This document shows positions 34,160 to 41,481 of a stretch of 64,000 nt of DNA, piece after piece. Each line of letters starts with the position of its first letter. The first letter of the stretch is position 1. Source of the DNA: an uncultured Oscillospiraceae bacterium (GTDB lineage Bacteria > Bacillota > Clostridia > Oscillospirales > Ruminococcaceae). Made by a program: the position numbers and the translations under genes. A model generated the notes under the pieces. It was not told the DNA's origin. It did no database searches and saw nothing but the letters and a program-made list of their open reading frames with translations. The stretch is from the NCBI GenBank assembly GCA_910584715.1, contig CAJUAN010000002.1:62001-126000 (forward strand). The letters run 5' to 3'.

Positions 34160-34684
34160 ATGAAAACAGAAAATATAATATTGAGAAGCTGGCGGGAATC
34201 CGACGCGGAGGCTCTGTATGAAATGTGTCTTGACGACGCATTAAGAAAAAGCGGTATCGGTTTTTACGATTCAATAGCCGACAGCTTGAACGCCGTTCGC
34301 TGTTGGGAGAATAACAGGGGCTTCAAGGTGATAGCCGACGGCAAAGACAGTATCTTTATAGGATTTATAAGTCTGAGCGATATGGGCAGATATAACGGCT
34401 ATATGGAAATGGAATACGCCGTTGCTGCCGGATACCGAAACAGGGGTTACGCGACGCAGGCTGTAAAAAGTATGCTCGGCTGCGGATTCGGGGAAATGAA
34501 TCTATCGGCGGTTGCCGCGTGGGTGAGGTCGCACAATAAAGAGAGCGCAAGGGTCTTGGAAAAATGCTCGTTTACCTTTGAGGGAAGACTGAGAAAGCAT
34601 GCCCGTGATAAAAGCGATACGCTGTGCTATTCCGTTTTAAGGGAGGAGTGGGAAAATGTCAGACGGAACCAAATTTATAAATGA
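34160..34684 (+). CDS. GNAT-family N-acetyltransferase (RimJ/RimL type)
   Basis: About 174 residues. The acetyl-CoA-binding motif is VAAGYRNRGYATQAVKSML, followed by AAWVRSHNKESARVLEKCSF, the typical end of RimJ/RimL-type enzymes. The ATG at 34160 has GGGAGGG seven bases upstream; nearby upstream ATGs are too close to it. It overlaps the next gene by 29 bases and is the first gene of the MerR-regulated set. Substrate unknown; drug or protein acetylation are the usual possibilities. Confidence 0.85.
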   Translation: MKTENIILRSWRESDAEALYEMCLDDALRKSGIGFYDSIADSLNAVRCWENNRGFKVIADGKDSIFIGFISLSDMGRYNGYMEMEYAVAAGYRNRGYATQAVKSMLGCGFGEMNLSAVAAWVRSHNKESARVLEKCSFTFEGRLRKHARDKSDTLCYSVLREEWENVRRNQIYK

Positions 34685-35372
34685 TGAAACGGCAATAGGG
34701 AAATGGAAAAATATCGGCTGGATTGGCGGCGCAAACGGATACTCTCTTGAACGTCTGAATGACAAAAGCGGCGAATTTGAGGAGCTGTATTTTCTTCCGG
34801 GCGGTGAGGGGTACTGGATATTCGAGGGGTGGACTAAAGGCGTTCTGCTGATACATTACGGCGGGAATGAGCCTGTTCTTGAATATAGGTATGATATACA
34901 AAGCTTTGAAGGCAGGGATTATCTGTTTTTAAGGCTTGAAGATAAGACCGAGGTATTTGTTAAAGAGGACAGCGTTCGCTACTCCAAAGCGACGCTCGGG
35001 AGACATGATAATATAGATATGCCGTTCGTGAACGATGACAGGGTCATAGGTAAATGGGTTTCCGCAGGATTCGGCGGCAAAGAGCTTTTGGAGAATTTTT
35101 CTCCCGAACAAAAATGCGGCGGGCTTTATCTTAGATCAGTAGAATTTTCCGCCGGCGGAATACTTACGCAGAATTACATGGACGATGTGTGGCAAGATAA
35201 ATGGACGAAAGGCTTTGTGCTGAATCTGCACCGTACGACCGCGTCTGCCTACAGTATCCGTGAAATAGACGGTTCGGACTGTTTATTTATGGAATGGAAA
35301 ATGGGGAATTACGTTTACGGAGGATATGCTCCCGATTACTATGCGTTTGTCCGTGCGAACGGAAAATCATAG
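34656..35372 (+). CDS. two-repeat protein homologous to the adjacent MerR effector domain
   Basis: A 238-residue cytosolic protein made of two related units, about residues 8-112 and 120-236. Each begins with [VA]IGKW, has WTKG in the middle and ends in an aromatic strand; the second ends MEWKMGNYVYGG then DYYAFVR. The MerR protein downstream carries the same two units (IGRW, WTKG, MEWKSGDYRWGG, DYYVFVR). From memory, similar repeats occur in Clostridia and Bacilli at the C-terminus of proteins annotated as BlaR1-like. I know of no established function; a beta-barrel ligand-binding role is a guess. GGGAGGAG precedes the start, inside the GNAT gene. Confidence 0.7.
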   Translation: MSDGTKFINDETAIGKWKNIGWIGGANGYSLERLNDKSGEFEELYFLPGGEGYWIFEGWTKGVLLIHYGGNEPVLEYRYDIQSFEGRDYLFLRLEDKTEVFVKEDSVRYSKATLGRHDNIDMPFVNDDRVIGKWVSAGFGGKELLENFSPEQKCGGLYLRSVEFSAGGILTQNYMDDVWQDKWTKGFVLNLHRTTASAYSIREIDGSDCLFMEWKMGNYVYGGYAPDYYAFVRANGKS

Positions 35373-35382
35373 AGGTGAGATC

Positions 35383-36447
35383 ATGAGGATAGGAGAGTTT
35401 GCGAAGGTCTGCGGGATATCCGTTTCCGCGCTTCGTTACTACGACGAGCAGGGACTTCTCAGCCCCGTTTATATTGACAGATTTACGGGATATCGGTACT
35501 ACAGTGAGGAACAGATATATGTCTGCCGCAGGATAGGCTTGCTGAAAGCCGCAGGCTTTTCACTGTCGGAAATAAAAAGTATTCTGAAAACCTCGGACAG
35601 TGATGTCATACGCAGACTTTTTGACGAAAAAAGGTCAGCAATTGAAAAGGCTCTCCACGATCTCGCCGAGACAGAAAAAATTATGTTGGGAGCTGATATT
35701 ATGAAACAAAGCGAGAACCTAAAGACTGCGAGGGAAAACGTTAATCTTCCCTTTGAAAACGACGAAAACGTTATCGGCAGGTGGGAGATCCTTCCCTCCG
35801 ACCGATCCGATCAGACTTGTTTCGGCGGGAAAAAGCGCGAGATTTTTTTCCTTCCTAAGGGTGACTGGTACTGGTGCTATTCCTGGACTAAGGGTAAATT
35901 CCTGTACGACGACGGGATAAACGCTTACGCCAGTGATTACGTTACCGAACGCCGCGAGGACGGCCTCTACATGACTATTGCGCTGAAATCCTACGATTAC
36001 GCCGAAAGCGGAAAGACCGAGACCGTTACCCTTAAAAAGCTTGACGGAAAGCGTTACACAAAAAACGAGATAGCGCGCAAAGACAAGATCGATCTGCCCT
36101 TTGAGGAGGACAGGCGCGTCCTCGGCAAATGGGCGGTTTTTGATTTTATACGCCGCAAAGAGGACTTCAACACGGAGAAATCTGGTCGGGAAAAATCAAC
36201 GCTGTACTTCAAGGAAATAGAGTTTTTCGCTGACGGCGGCTGTGTAAGCCATTACGGAGACGAGACCGTAGGAGGAGATATGCAGACGTGGACGAAAGGG
36301 TACGTACTGAGAAAGTGGAACAGCACAGCCTGCGCCTATGAGATACGCACGGTAAACGGCAGGGATTTTCTCATTATGGAATGGAAAAGCGGCGATTACC
36401 GCTGGGGAGGCTTTGATACGGATTATTACGTTTTTGTAAGAAATTAG
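35383..36447 (+). CDS. MerR-family transcriptional regulator with two-repeat effector domain
   Basis: About 354 residues. The N-terminal winged helix reads MRIGEFAKVCGISVSALRYY then DEQGLLSPVYIDRFTGYRYY, typical MerR. A dimerising coiled coil covers about 75-115. The remaining 235 residues consist of two repeats (from about 125 and about 238) homologous to the whole preceding protein. The ATG at 35383 follows GAGGTGAG, 11 bases after the previous stop. It probably activates the 19-base-spacer promoter at 34.1 kb when its repeat domain binds a ligand or partner. Confidence 0.85.
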   Translation: MRIGEFAKVCGISVSALRYYDEQGLLSPVYIDRFTGYRYYSEEQIYVCRRIGLLKAAGFSLSEIKSILKTSDSDVIRRLFDEKRSAIEKALHDLAETEKIMLGADIMKQSENLKTARENVNLPFENDENVIGRWEILPSDRSDQTCFGGKKREIFFLPKGDWYWCYSWTKGKFLYDDGINAYASDYVTERREDGLYMTIALKSYDYAESGKTETVTLKKLDGKRYTKNEIARKDKIDLPFEEDRRVLGKWAVFDFIRRKEDFNTEKSGREKSTLYFKEIEFFADGGCVSHYGDETVGGDMQTWTKGYVLRKWNSTACAYEIRTVNGRDFLIMEWKSGDYRWGGFDTDYYVFVRN

Positions 36448-36448
36448 C

Positions 36449-36481
36449 ATTAAAACCGCGGATTTTCTCCGCGGTTTTAAT
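36449..36481. terminator. terminator of the GNAT-repeat-MerR operon
   Basis: Fourteen-base perfect stem ATTAAAACCGCGGA/TCCGCGGTTTTAAT with a five-base loop, starting two bases after the MerR stop. Symmetric A and T arms make it work in both directions. Confidence 0.85.
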
Positions 36482-36615
36482 CTGTCGACTAATCCCTAAT
36501 CGCGTTAACGATTTGGGTCATAGTCAATAAAGTAGACAATGCAGATAATTGAGTGCGTTCAAAAATTGAGTCGCAGTAAACAAAGAAAATAATCATATCC
36601 CCAAACAAGGCATTC

Positions 36616-36644
36616 TTCAAAACTACCATTTTGGTAGTTTTGAA
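36616..36644. repeat. perfect inverted repeat in AT-rich DNA
   Basis: TTCAAAACTACCA/TGGTAGTTTTGAA, 13 bases each with a TTT loop. It lies in a gene-free stretch (36482-36760) between the MerR operon and tRNA-Pro where I see no supported gene. Confidence 0.6.
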
Positions 36645-36682
36645 AATGAGGTAACAAAATGCTATCACATATAAAAAATGAA

Positions 36683-36719
36683 ACCGTTTTGTAAATCTTG
36701 ATTGGCTTAACAAAACGGT
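36683..36719. repeat. inverted repeat near tRNA-Pro
   Basis: ACCGTTTTGT/ACAAAACGGT with a 17-base loop. On the minus strand a T-rich stretch follows, so it may be a second terminator behind tRNA-Pro. Confidence 0.45.
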
Positions 36720-36761
36720 CTGTGTCTCAGATTTGGGAAAAAGATTTTTTCAAAAAACGGC

Positions 36762-36799
36762 AAAAAGGAAAGGCTCCTGCATTTCTGCAAGAACCTTTC
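36762..36799 (-). terminator. terminator of tRNA-Pro
   Basis: Stem GAAAGGTTCTTGCA/TGCAGGAGCCTTTC (two G-U pairs) with a four-base loop, then TTTTT on the minus strand. Confidence 0.8.
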
Positions 36800-36804
36800 T
36801 GCCT

Positions 36805-36820
36805 GCGGGGGCTCCCCGCT
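36805..36820. repeat. short GC hairpin repeat, copy 1
   Basis: GCGGGGGCTCCCCGCT, directly 3' of the tRNA. A copy with one mismatch overlaps the 3' end of the methyltransferase gene at 56947-56962. Confidence 0.4.
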
Positions 36821-36896
36821 GGTCGAGGTGACGGGACTCGAACCCACGGCCTCTGCGTCCCGAACGCAGCGCTCTACCAAACTGAGCCACACCTCG
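36820..36896 (-). tRNA. tRNA-Pro (anticodon CGG), CCA encoded
   Basis: A 77-base cloverleaf on the minus strand. The acceptor stem CGAGGTG pairs with CACCTCG before the encoded ACCA end. The anticodon arm is CTGCG-TTCGGGA-CGCAG, giving anticodon CGG for proline codon CCG. The T-arm contains GGTTCGAGTCC. Its promoter and terminator are visible. Confidence 0.96.
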
Positions 36897-36922
36897 AAAA
36901 ATATGCCCTTGAAACGTAAAAT

Positions 36923-36951
36923 ATTATATCATAAAAAAAAGTATTTGTAAA
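36923..36951 (-). promoter_or_regulatory. promoter of tRNA-Pro
   Basis: Minus-strand TTTACA (36946-36951), 17-base spacer, TATAAT (36923-36928), 27 bases before the mature 5' end. Confidence 0.75.
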
Positions 36952-36984
36952 GACCTTTTTCAAAAAAACTTACCTCTTATTTGC

Positions 36985-37280
36985 GTTGTCAATAGACGTG
37001 ACTCCCCCAAAAATAGTTTTATTAAGAAATATAGTGCAATTTTTGTATATAAATTTTGTTCCGTTATCTGCTTGTATTGTTCTTATTTCAAACGGAAATT
37101 CTTTTTGAAGCATTTAAAAAACTTGACTGTATTCTCCGGAGTATGTTTTTCAAAACCGCATATGAAGCAATAACGGGTGCATTCGACAATTGATGTTCAT
37201 TAATAGAGATGCTTTCCGTCACGCTTTAATGCACAGTACAGGGGGCTATAGTCTTTCACGGTAATGCAGCAACACGGCTT
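36985..37280 (-). pseudogene. decayed integrase-core (DDE) transposase
   Basis: Conceptual minus-strand translation across several frames gives KRDGKHLY, then TSIVECTRYCFICGFEKHTP, then KMLQKEFPFEIRTIQADNG, followed by TKF. This matches the rve integrase core found in IS3/IS481-like transposases, where DECTR and TDNGTEF carry catalytic Asp residues. Here the first Asp has become Val and at least two frameshifts and stops interrupt it. The tract is clearly more AT-rich than its surroundings. It lies beside tRNA-Pro. No inverted-repeat ends were identified. From 37281 to the next promoter I see nothing. Confidence 0.7.
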
Positions 37281-37383
37281 AATACTTTGATTACAGTTGT
37301 ATAGATAATGCGCCTGAGGAAAACAGGAAAATTTATGCGAACAATAAAATATTATGAAAAAAAGAAGCCGTCATGTGATAAAT

Positions 37384-37413
37384 TTGAAGCTTACTGACGT
37401 TTTATGCTATAAT
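37384..37413 (+). promoter_or_regulatory. promoter of the phosphatase-kinase pair
   Basis: TTGAAG (37384-37389), 18-base spacer, TATAAT (37408-37413), then AAAGGAG before the ATG at 37436. Confidence 0.75.
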
Positions 37414-37435
37414 GAAATGGAAAGGAGAGTCTTAG

Positions 37436-39136
37436 ATGAATATCGGCAAGCTTAGTATTTTTACCGGAATAGCGAGCAGGCTTACTTTCGGAGCTGCCGT
37501 TTTTGGAATTTTACTGTCGTCAGTGTGCGGTGTGCTGGGCTACAGGGATTTTTCAAGGATACTGAAAAGGCAGTATAACGACACGGCGTATGAAATTGCC
37601 TGCACGGCAAGGGACATTTTAAATCCGGACAAATTTGACGGGTATTTATATATGAAAAAAACTGACGAGGAGTATGAAAAAACGCTTGAAATGCTTAATA
37701 TTCTGGCAAAAAATTCAAACTCCAACTTTATTTATGTGGTAAAGGTAGACTTCAACAGCGACTGTACGCTGAACTATACCTATATTTATGAAACCGATAC
37801 CTGCCTCACATATCCGGAGCTTGAGGCCTATACGCTGGGGTACACTGAAACAGGGTTGAAAAAGGATTACTTTAACGGCGTGACAGACATCATGAAAAAC
37901 GGAGCGGAAAAAATGGTGTATTATTCCGACACGGTACAGACGGGTTATCACGTTACAGCCGCGGTTCCGGTTATGGATTCATACGGGACACCCGCTGCTA
38001 TGGTATGCGTTGAAAAACCTATGAACCGTTTACAGGAGGCTGCCGCTGCTTACATAAAGACTTTTTTCGCGGGAACGGCAGCCGTGCTGATCATATTCTC
38101 TGTAGTATATGTGACGATTTTACACAAGACAGTTATAACGCCTATTCTCACTACAGCGGACGAGGCTCAGCGCTTTGCCGTCGAGAATACTGCTTCGGAC
38201 AACCTTCTTTCTGTACTCCGACACGATGAGATAGGAACTCTGGCGCGTGCGCTCTGCAAAATGGAGCATGATATTGAGAACTATACTGTTAATCTGGCTT
38301 CCGTTACAGCGGAAAGAGAGCGTGTGGATACCGAGCTGGCAATAGCGTCACGGATACAGATGAGTATGCTTCCGGAGTCGTTTGAAAAGTTTTCACAATG
38401 TGCAAATGTTGATATTTACGCGCTGATGTGTCCTGCAAAAGAAGTCGGGGGAGACTTTTACGACTTTTTCATGGCGGACGATACTCATGCGGCTTTCGTA
38501 GCCGCCGACGTTTCTGGAAAGGGTGTTCCTGCCGCTTTATTTATGGCGATAGGTAAAACTCTTATAAAGGATCGCACCATGTCCGGAAAAAGTATTGATA
38601 AAGTATTTGAAGAGGTAAACGATCTGTTGTGCGATTCAAACAACGAGGGCTTGTTCATCACCGCTTTCGAGGGAGTTTTGGACATTGAGAGCGGCGAATT
38701 TATCTTTGTGAACGCAGGTCACGAAACGCCTTTTATCCGTAGAAAAAACGGGGTTTTTGAACCGTACAGGATAGCCCCCGGCTTTGTTCTTGCAGGAATT
38801 GAGGGTACGCGCTACAGCTGCGGAAGCATTCGGCTTGAAACGGGAGATATGCTGTTTCAGTATACTGACGGCGTTACGGAGGCTGCCGACATATACGATG
38901 TACTTTACGGCGAAGGACGGTTGACTGCGGCTTTGCAAAGAAATTCCGGACTGCCGCCGTCCGAACTTCTCTCCAAAATAAAAAGTAATATAGACGCTTT
39001 TGTAGGTGAAGCTCCGCAGTTTGATGATATTACCATGATATGCTTTGAATATAAGGGAAAAAGCTGTAAAAACAATGAAGCGGCAAATATTTTAAATTCG
39101 GAAGGAGGTCAAAGAAATGACAGAACTGAAAGTTGA
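37436..39136 (+). CDS. SpoIIE-type membrane serine phosphatase with HAMP domain
   Basis: A 566-residue membrane phosphatase. The first membrane helix is at about 14-36, an outside sensor region covers about 40-200, and the second helix is at about 206-230. A HAMP linker follows (TVITPILTTADEAQRFA). The PP2C/SpoIIE catalytic domain (about 320-555) has AKEVGGDFYDFF, AADVSGKGVPAALFM and FDDITMICF, whose Asp residues bind manganese. It would dephosphorylate a STAS protein such as the one at 7.1 kb. It overlaps the kinase gene by 20 bases. Confidence 0.92.
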   Translation: MNIGKLSIFTGIASRLTFGAAVFGILLSSVCGVLGYRDFSRILKRQYNDTAYEIACTARDILNPDKFDGYLYMKKTDEEYEKTLEMLNILAKNSNSNFIYVVKVDFNSDCTLNYTYIYETDTCLTYPELEAYTLGYTETGLKKDYFNGVTDIMKNGAEKMVYYSDTVQTGYHVTAAVPVMDSYGTPAAMVCVEKPMNRLQEAAAAYIKTFFAGTAAVLIIFSVVYVTILHKTVITPILTTADEAQRFAVENTASDNLLSVLRHDEIGTLARALCKMEHDIENYTVNLASVTAERERVDTELAIASRIQMSMLPESFEKFSQCANVDIYALMCPAKEVGGDFYDFFMADDTHAAFVAADVSGKGVPAALFMAIGKTLIKDRTMSGKSIDKVFEEVNDLLCDSNNEGLFITAFEGVLDIESGEFIFVNAGHETPFIRRKNGVFEPYRIAPGFVLAGIEGTRYSCGSIRLETGDMLFQYTDGVTEAADIYDVLYGEGRLTAALQRNSGLPPSELLSKIKSNIDAFVGEAPQFDDITMICFEYKGKSCKNNEAANILNSEGGQRNDRTES

Positions 39137-39554
39137 AGCGGATGTAAGCAGAGCAGAAGATGTAAATAACTATGTTTCAAAGCGGCTTGACGAGATATGC
39201 TGTCCACCCCAAATAAGGGTGCAGATATGTATTGCCGCAGACGAAATATTTTCTAACATTGCCCGATATGCCTACGGATCCGGAACAGGCAGCGCAGAAG
39301 TATGCGTTGAAGCCGAACATTATCCACCTGCGGCGGTAATAACGTTTACAGACTGCGGTACGGAATATGATCCGTTTCTCGCAGAAGATCCTGATATCAC
39401 GCTTCCCGCCCAAAAACGCGGGGAAGGCGGACTGGGAATATACATTGTAAAAAAGCTTATGGACAGCGTTTCCTACGAATACAGAGACGGTATGAATATC
39501 CTGCGGCTCAGAAAATATTTTGAAAAAAATGAAAACAGGGAACAGAGCCATTAA
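39117..39554 (+). CDS. RsbW-like anti-sigma factor / serine kinase
   Basis: A 145-residue GHKL ATPase. The N-box is ADEIFSNIARYAY, the G1 box FTDCGTEYDPF and the G2 box RGEGGLGIYIVKKLMD. Such kinases phosphorylate STAS antagonists or hold sigma factors. Its overlap with the SpoIIE-type phosphatase points to a partner-switching module. The antagonist is not in this operon. AAGGAGG precedes the ATG. Confidence 0.92.
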   Translation: MTELKVEADVSRAEDVNNYVSKRLDEICCPPQIRVQICIAADEIFSNIARYAYGSGTGSAEVCVEAEHYPPAAVITFTDCGTEYDPFLAEDPDITLPAQKRGEGGLGIYIVKKLMDSVSYEYRDGMNILRLRKYFEKNENREQSH

Positions 39555-39569
39555 GGTTCTGCTCCCTGT
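39535..39569. terminator. bidirectional terminator between convergent genes
   Basis: ACAGGGAACAGAGCC/GGTTCTGCTCCCTGT stem with a five-base loop containing the kinase stop codon. The minus-strand side has a long T run, so it mainly serves the gene ending at 39587. Confidence 0.75.
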
Positions 39570-39586
39570 CTTACATTTAATGACAA

Positions 39587-40063
39587 TTACTCTGCGGTGC
39601 TTTCGTCGGAAGAATCCCCGTCGACTACGACAATGTTGGGAACCTCGTCCTCTGCCGCTTCGCCGATCTCCTCGGATTCCTCAACCTCTTCCTCGACAGG
39701 CTCGGGCTTTTCCAGCTCAGCGCCGCACTTGCCGCAGAACGTATCCTCGAAAGGACACTCGCTGCCGCACTTCTGGCACTTTATCAGACCCTTGATAGCC
39801 AGGAGCTCGCTTTTAAGCTCGGCAATCGTCTCGATGGAAGCGGTAACAGCGTTAACTGTCTCGGCGATCTCATCGTCAGGATTATCCTTGTAAGTATCGT
39901 AGTAGTACTTGCCCAGGATAGAATAATTCTCGCTGATTGAATGCTCGCAGGAAATGATCTTGGCATTAATTTTTGCCACGCTGCCAACCTGCTTGGTCTT
40001 TTCGCCCACGGTTTTGCCCGCGTCGGTAAGTGTGTCGCCGATCTTCTTTAAAATATCGCTCAT
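39587..40063 (-). CDS. zinc-ribbon protein with acidic tail
   Basis: A 158-residue soluble protein. The N-terminal half is an amphipathic helical region (DILKKIGDTLTDAGKTVGEK and following). A zinc ribbon, CQKCGSECPFEDTFCGKCG (about 95-113), and an acidic Glu/Ser tail follow. No catalytic motif is present. It is transcribed from an exact consensus promoter, so expression may be high. Function unknown. Confidence 0.8.
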   Translation of the reverse strand: MSDILKKIGDTLTDAGKTVGEKTKQVGSVAKINAKIISCEHSISENYSILGKYYYDTYKDNPDDEIAETVNAVTASIETIAELKSELLAIKGLIKCQKCGSECPFEDTFCGKCGAELEKPEPVEEEVEESEEIGEAAEDEVPNIVVVDGDSSDESTAE

Positions 40064-40121
40064 TTGAAATACCTCCGTTCAAAATTTGTACATTTGTTTG
40101 GTTTGTGTGCGTATGCTTTGC

Positions 40122-40162
40122 TTGACATTTAATATTATACTATATATAATATTAAATGTCAA
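40122..40162. promoter_or_regulatory. perfectly palindromic bidirectional consensus promoter
   Basis: Arms 40122-40139 and 40145-40162 are perfect 18-base reverse complements around a five-base centre. On the minus strand this gives TTGACA (40157-40162), 17 bases, TATAAT (40134-40139), serving the zinc-ribbon gene. On the + strand it gives TTGACA (40122-40127), 17 bases, TATAAT (40145-40150), aimed into the 3' end of the phosphorylase gene. The minus -35 contains the phosphorylase stop codon. Confidence 0.85.
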
Positions 40163-41481
40163 TACCCTTTTATAATTTTTATTATATTTTTTTTCGGGAA
40201 ATTTTCCTGTGCCCTGTTTTCCTCTTCGATTCGGAAGACTCCCTTGAATTCCTCCGCAATATCGTCAAGACCGTTTTCCGTTGAGGTCATCAGCGCAGCA
40301 AGCCGTTCGCCCTTGCAGACCCGTTCTCCAACAGCTTTGTCAAAGACTATTCCCGCTGAAGGGTCAATATCCGATTCCTTTGTAAGACGTCCAGCGCCAA
40401 GCCGCAGAGAAGTCAGACCTGTCTGCTCGCAGGCTATGCCGTTCAGGAAACCGCTCCTGTCCGCGAAAATTTCACGGCGGAAACGTGCTTTTCCGAACAG
40501 ACTATAGTCGTCAATGACCCGCGGGTCTCCGCCCTGAAGCTCTATCATCAGCCTTAACCGTTCCAGGGCGGCTCCCGAATCCAAAGCTTTTTCCGCCATA
40601 GCAAAGCATTGTTCCGAATCGCCTTTTCCCGCGGTAACGAGCATTTCCGCCGCAAGGGTCAGGGAAATCTCCCGCAGCGGCGAATCCTTCGGCGTGTTTC
40701 CTTTCAATGTCTCAATCGCCTCAATTATCTCAATGGAATTTCCAACAGCTTTACCCAAGGGCTTGCTCATATCGGTGAGGACAGCGGAGCATTTCCGTCC
40801 AGCAAGCTGTCCCACCCGAACCATCGCTTCCGCAAGCTTTTCTGCTTCGGAAGTTGTTTTCATGAACGCACCGTCGCCTACCTTTACGTCGAGAACGATA
40901 CCGTCCGCGCCTGTGGCGAGCTTTTTGCTCATTATCGACGAGCAGATCAGCGGAATGCTGTCAACGGTTGCGGTAGCGTTCCTCAAAGCGTATATTTTTT
41001 TATCCGCGGGGACAAGAGAACCGGTCTGGCTTGCAACGGCAAAGCCCGCCTTTTTGACGGCAGCGATAAACTTTTCATAAGGAAGGTCGGTGCGGAATCC
41101 GGGAATAGCCTCAAGCTTGTCGATAGTGCCGCCGGTGTGCCCCAGACCACGTCCCGACATTTTGGGAACAAATACTCCGCACGCCGCCGCAATAGGAGCG
41201 GTAATAAGAGTAGTTTTATCTCCCACGCCGCCTGTACTGTGCTTATCAGCGTTAAAGCCGCCTGTTTCGGGTTTAAGCATATCCCCCGAATACGCCATAG
41301 CCATAGTCAGGTCGGCGGTCTCTCTGTCCGATAAAGAATTAAAGCATATCGCCATTAACAGCGCGGACATCTGATAATCGGGAATATCGCCGCGGCAGAA
41401 GCCCGCGACGACCCATTCTATCTCCTCCGTACTGAGTTCGGCGTTATGCTTTTTTTTGGTAATTATTTCATAAAGCGTCAT
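40159..41481 (-). CDS. pdp: pyrimidine-nucleoside / thymidine phosphorylase
   Basis: A 440-residue enzyme that splits pyrimidine nucleosides with phosphate to base and pentose 1-phosphate. The family signature SGRGLGHTGGTIDKLE is at about 109-124, and KHSTGGVGDKTTL, the phosphate-binding region, at about 80-92. Length is typical of Pdp/DeoA. Its ATG overlaps the stop of the SpoIID-like gene (ATGA), so it is the coupled last gene of the sortase operon, an odd partner functionally. Confidence 0.95.
   Translation of the reverse strand: MTLYEIITKKKHNAELSTEEIEWVVAGFCRGDIPDYQMSALLMAICFNSLSDRETADLTMAMAYSGDMLKPETGGFNADKHSTGGVGDKTTLITAPIAAACGVFVPKMSGRGLGHTGGTIDKLEAIPGFRTDLPYEKFIAAVKKAGFAVASQTGSLVPADKKIYALRNATATVDSIPLICSSIMSKKLATGADGIVLDVKVGDGAFMKTTSEAEKLAEAMVRVGQLAGRKCSAVLTDMSKPLGKAVGNSIEIIEAIETLKGNTPKDSPLREISLTLAAEMLVTAGKGDSEQCFAMAEKALDSGAALERLRLMIELQGGDPRVIDDYSLFGKARFRREIFADRSGFLNGIACEQTGLTSLRLGAGRLTKESDIDPSAGIVFDKAVGERVCKGERLAALMTSTENGLDDIAEEFKGVFRIEEENRAQENFPKKNIIKIIKGY

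Noticed and set aside
36489..36713. Short minus-strand frame left of tRNA-Pro
   Set aside because: No ribosome site, overlaps inverted repeats, no recognisable protein pattern.
40122..40162. The palindrome read as a rho-independent terminator of pdp
   Set aside because: The stem is almost purely AT and lacks a T tail; the exact -35/-10 matches explain it better.
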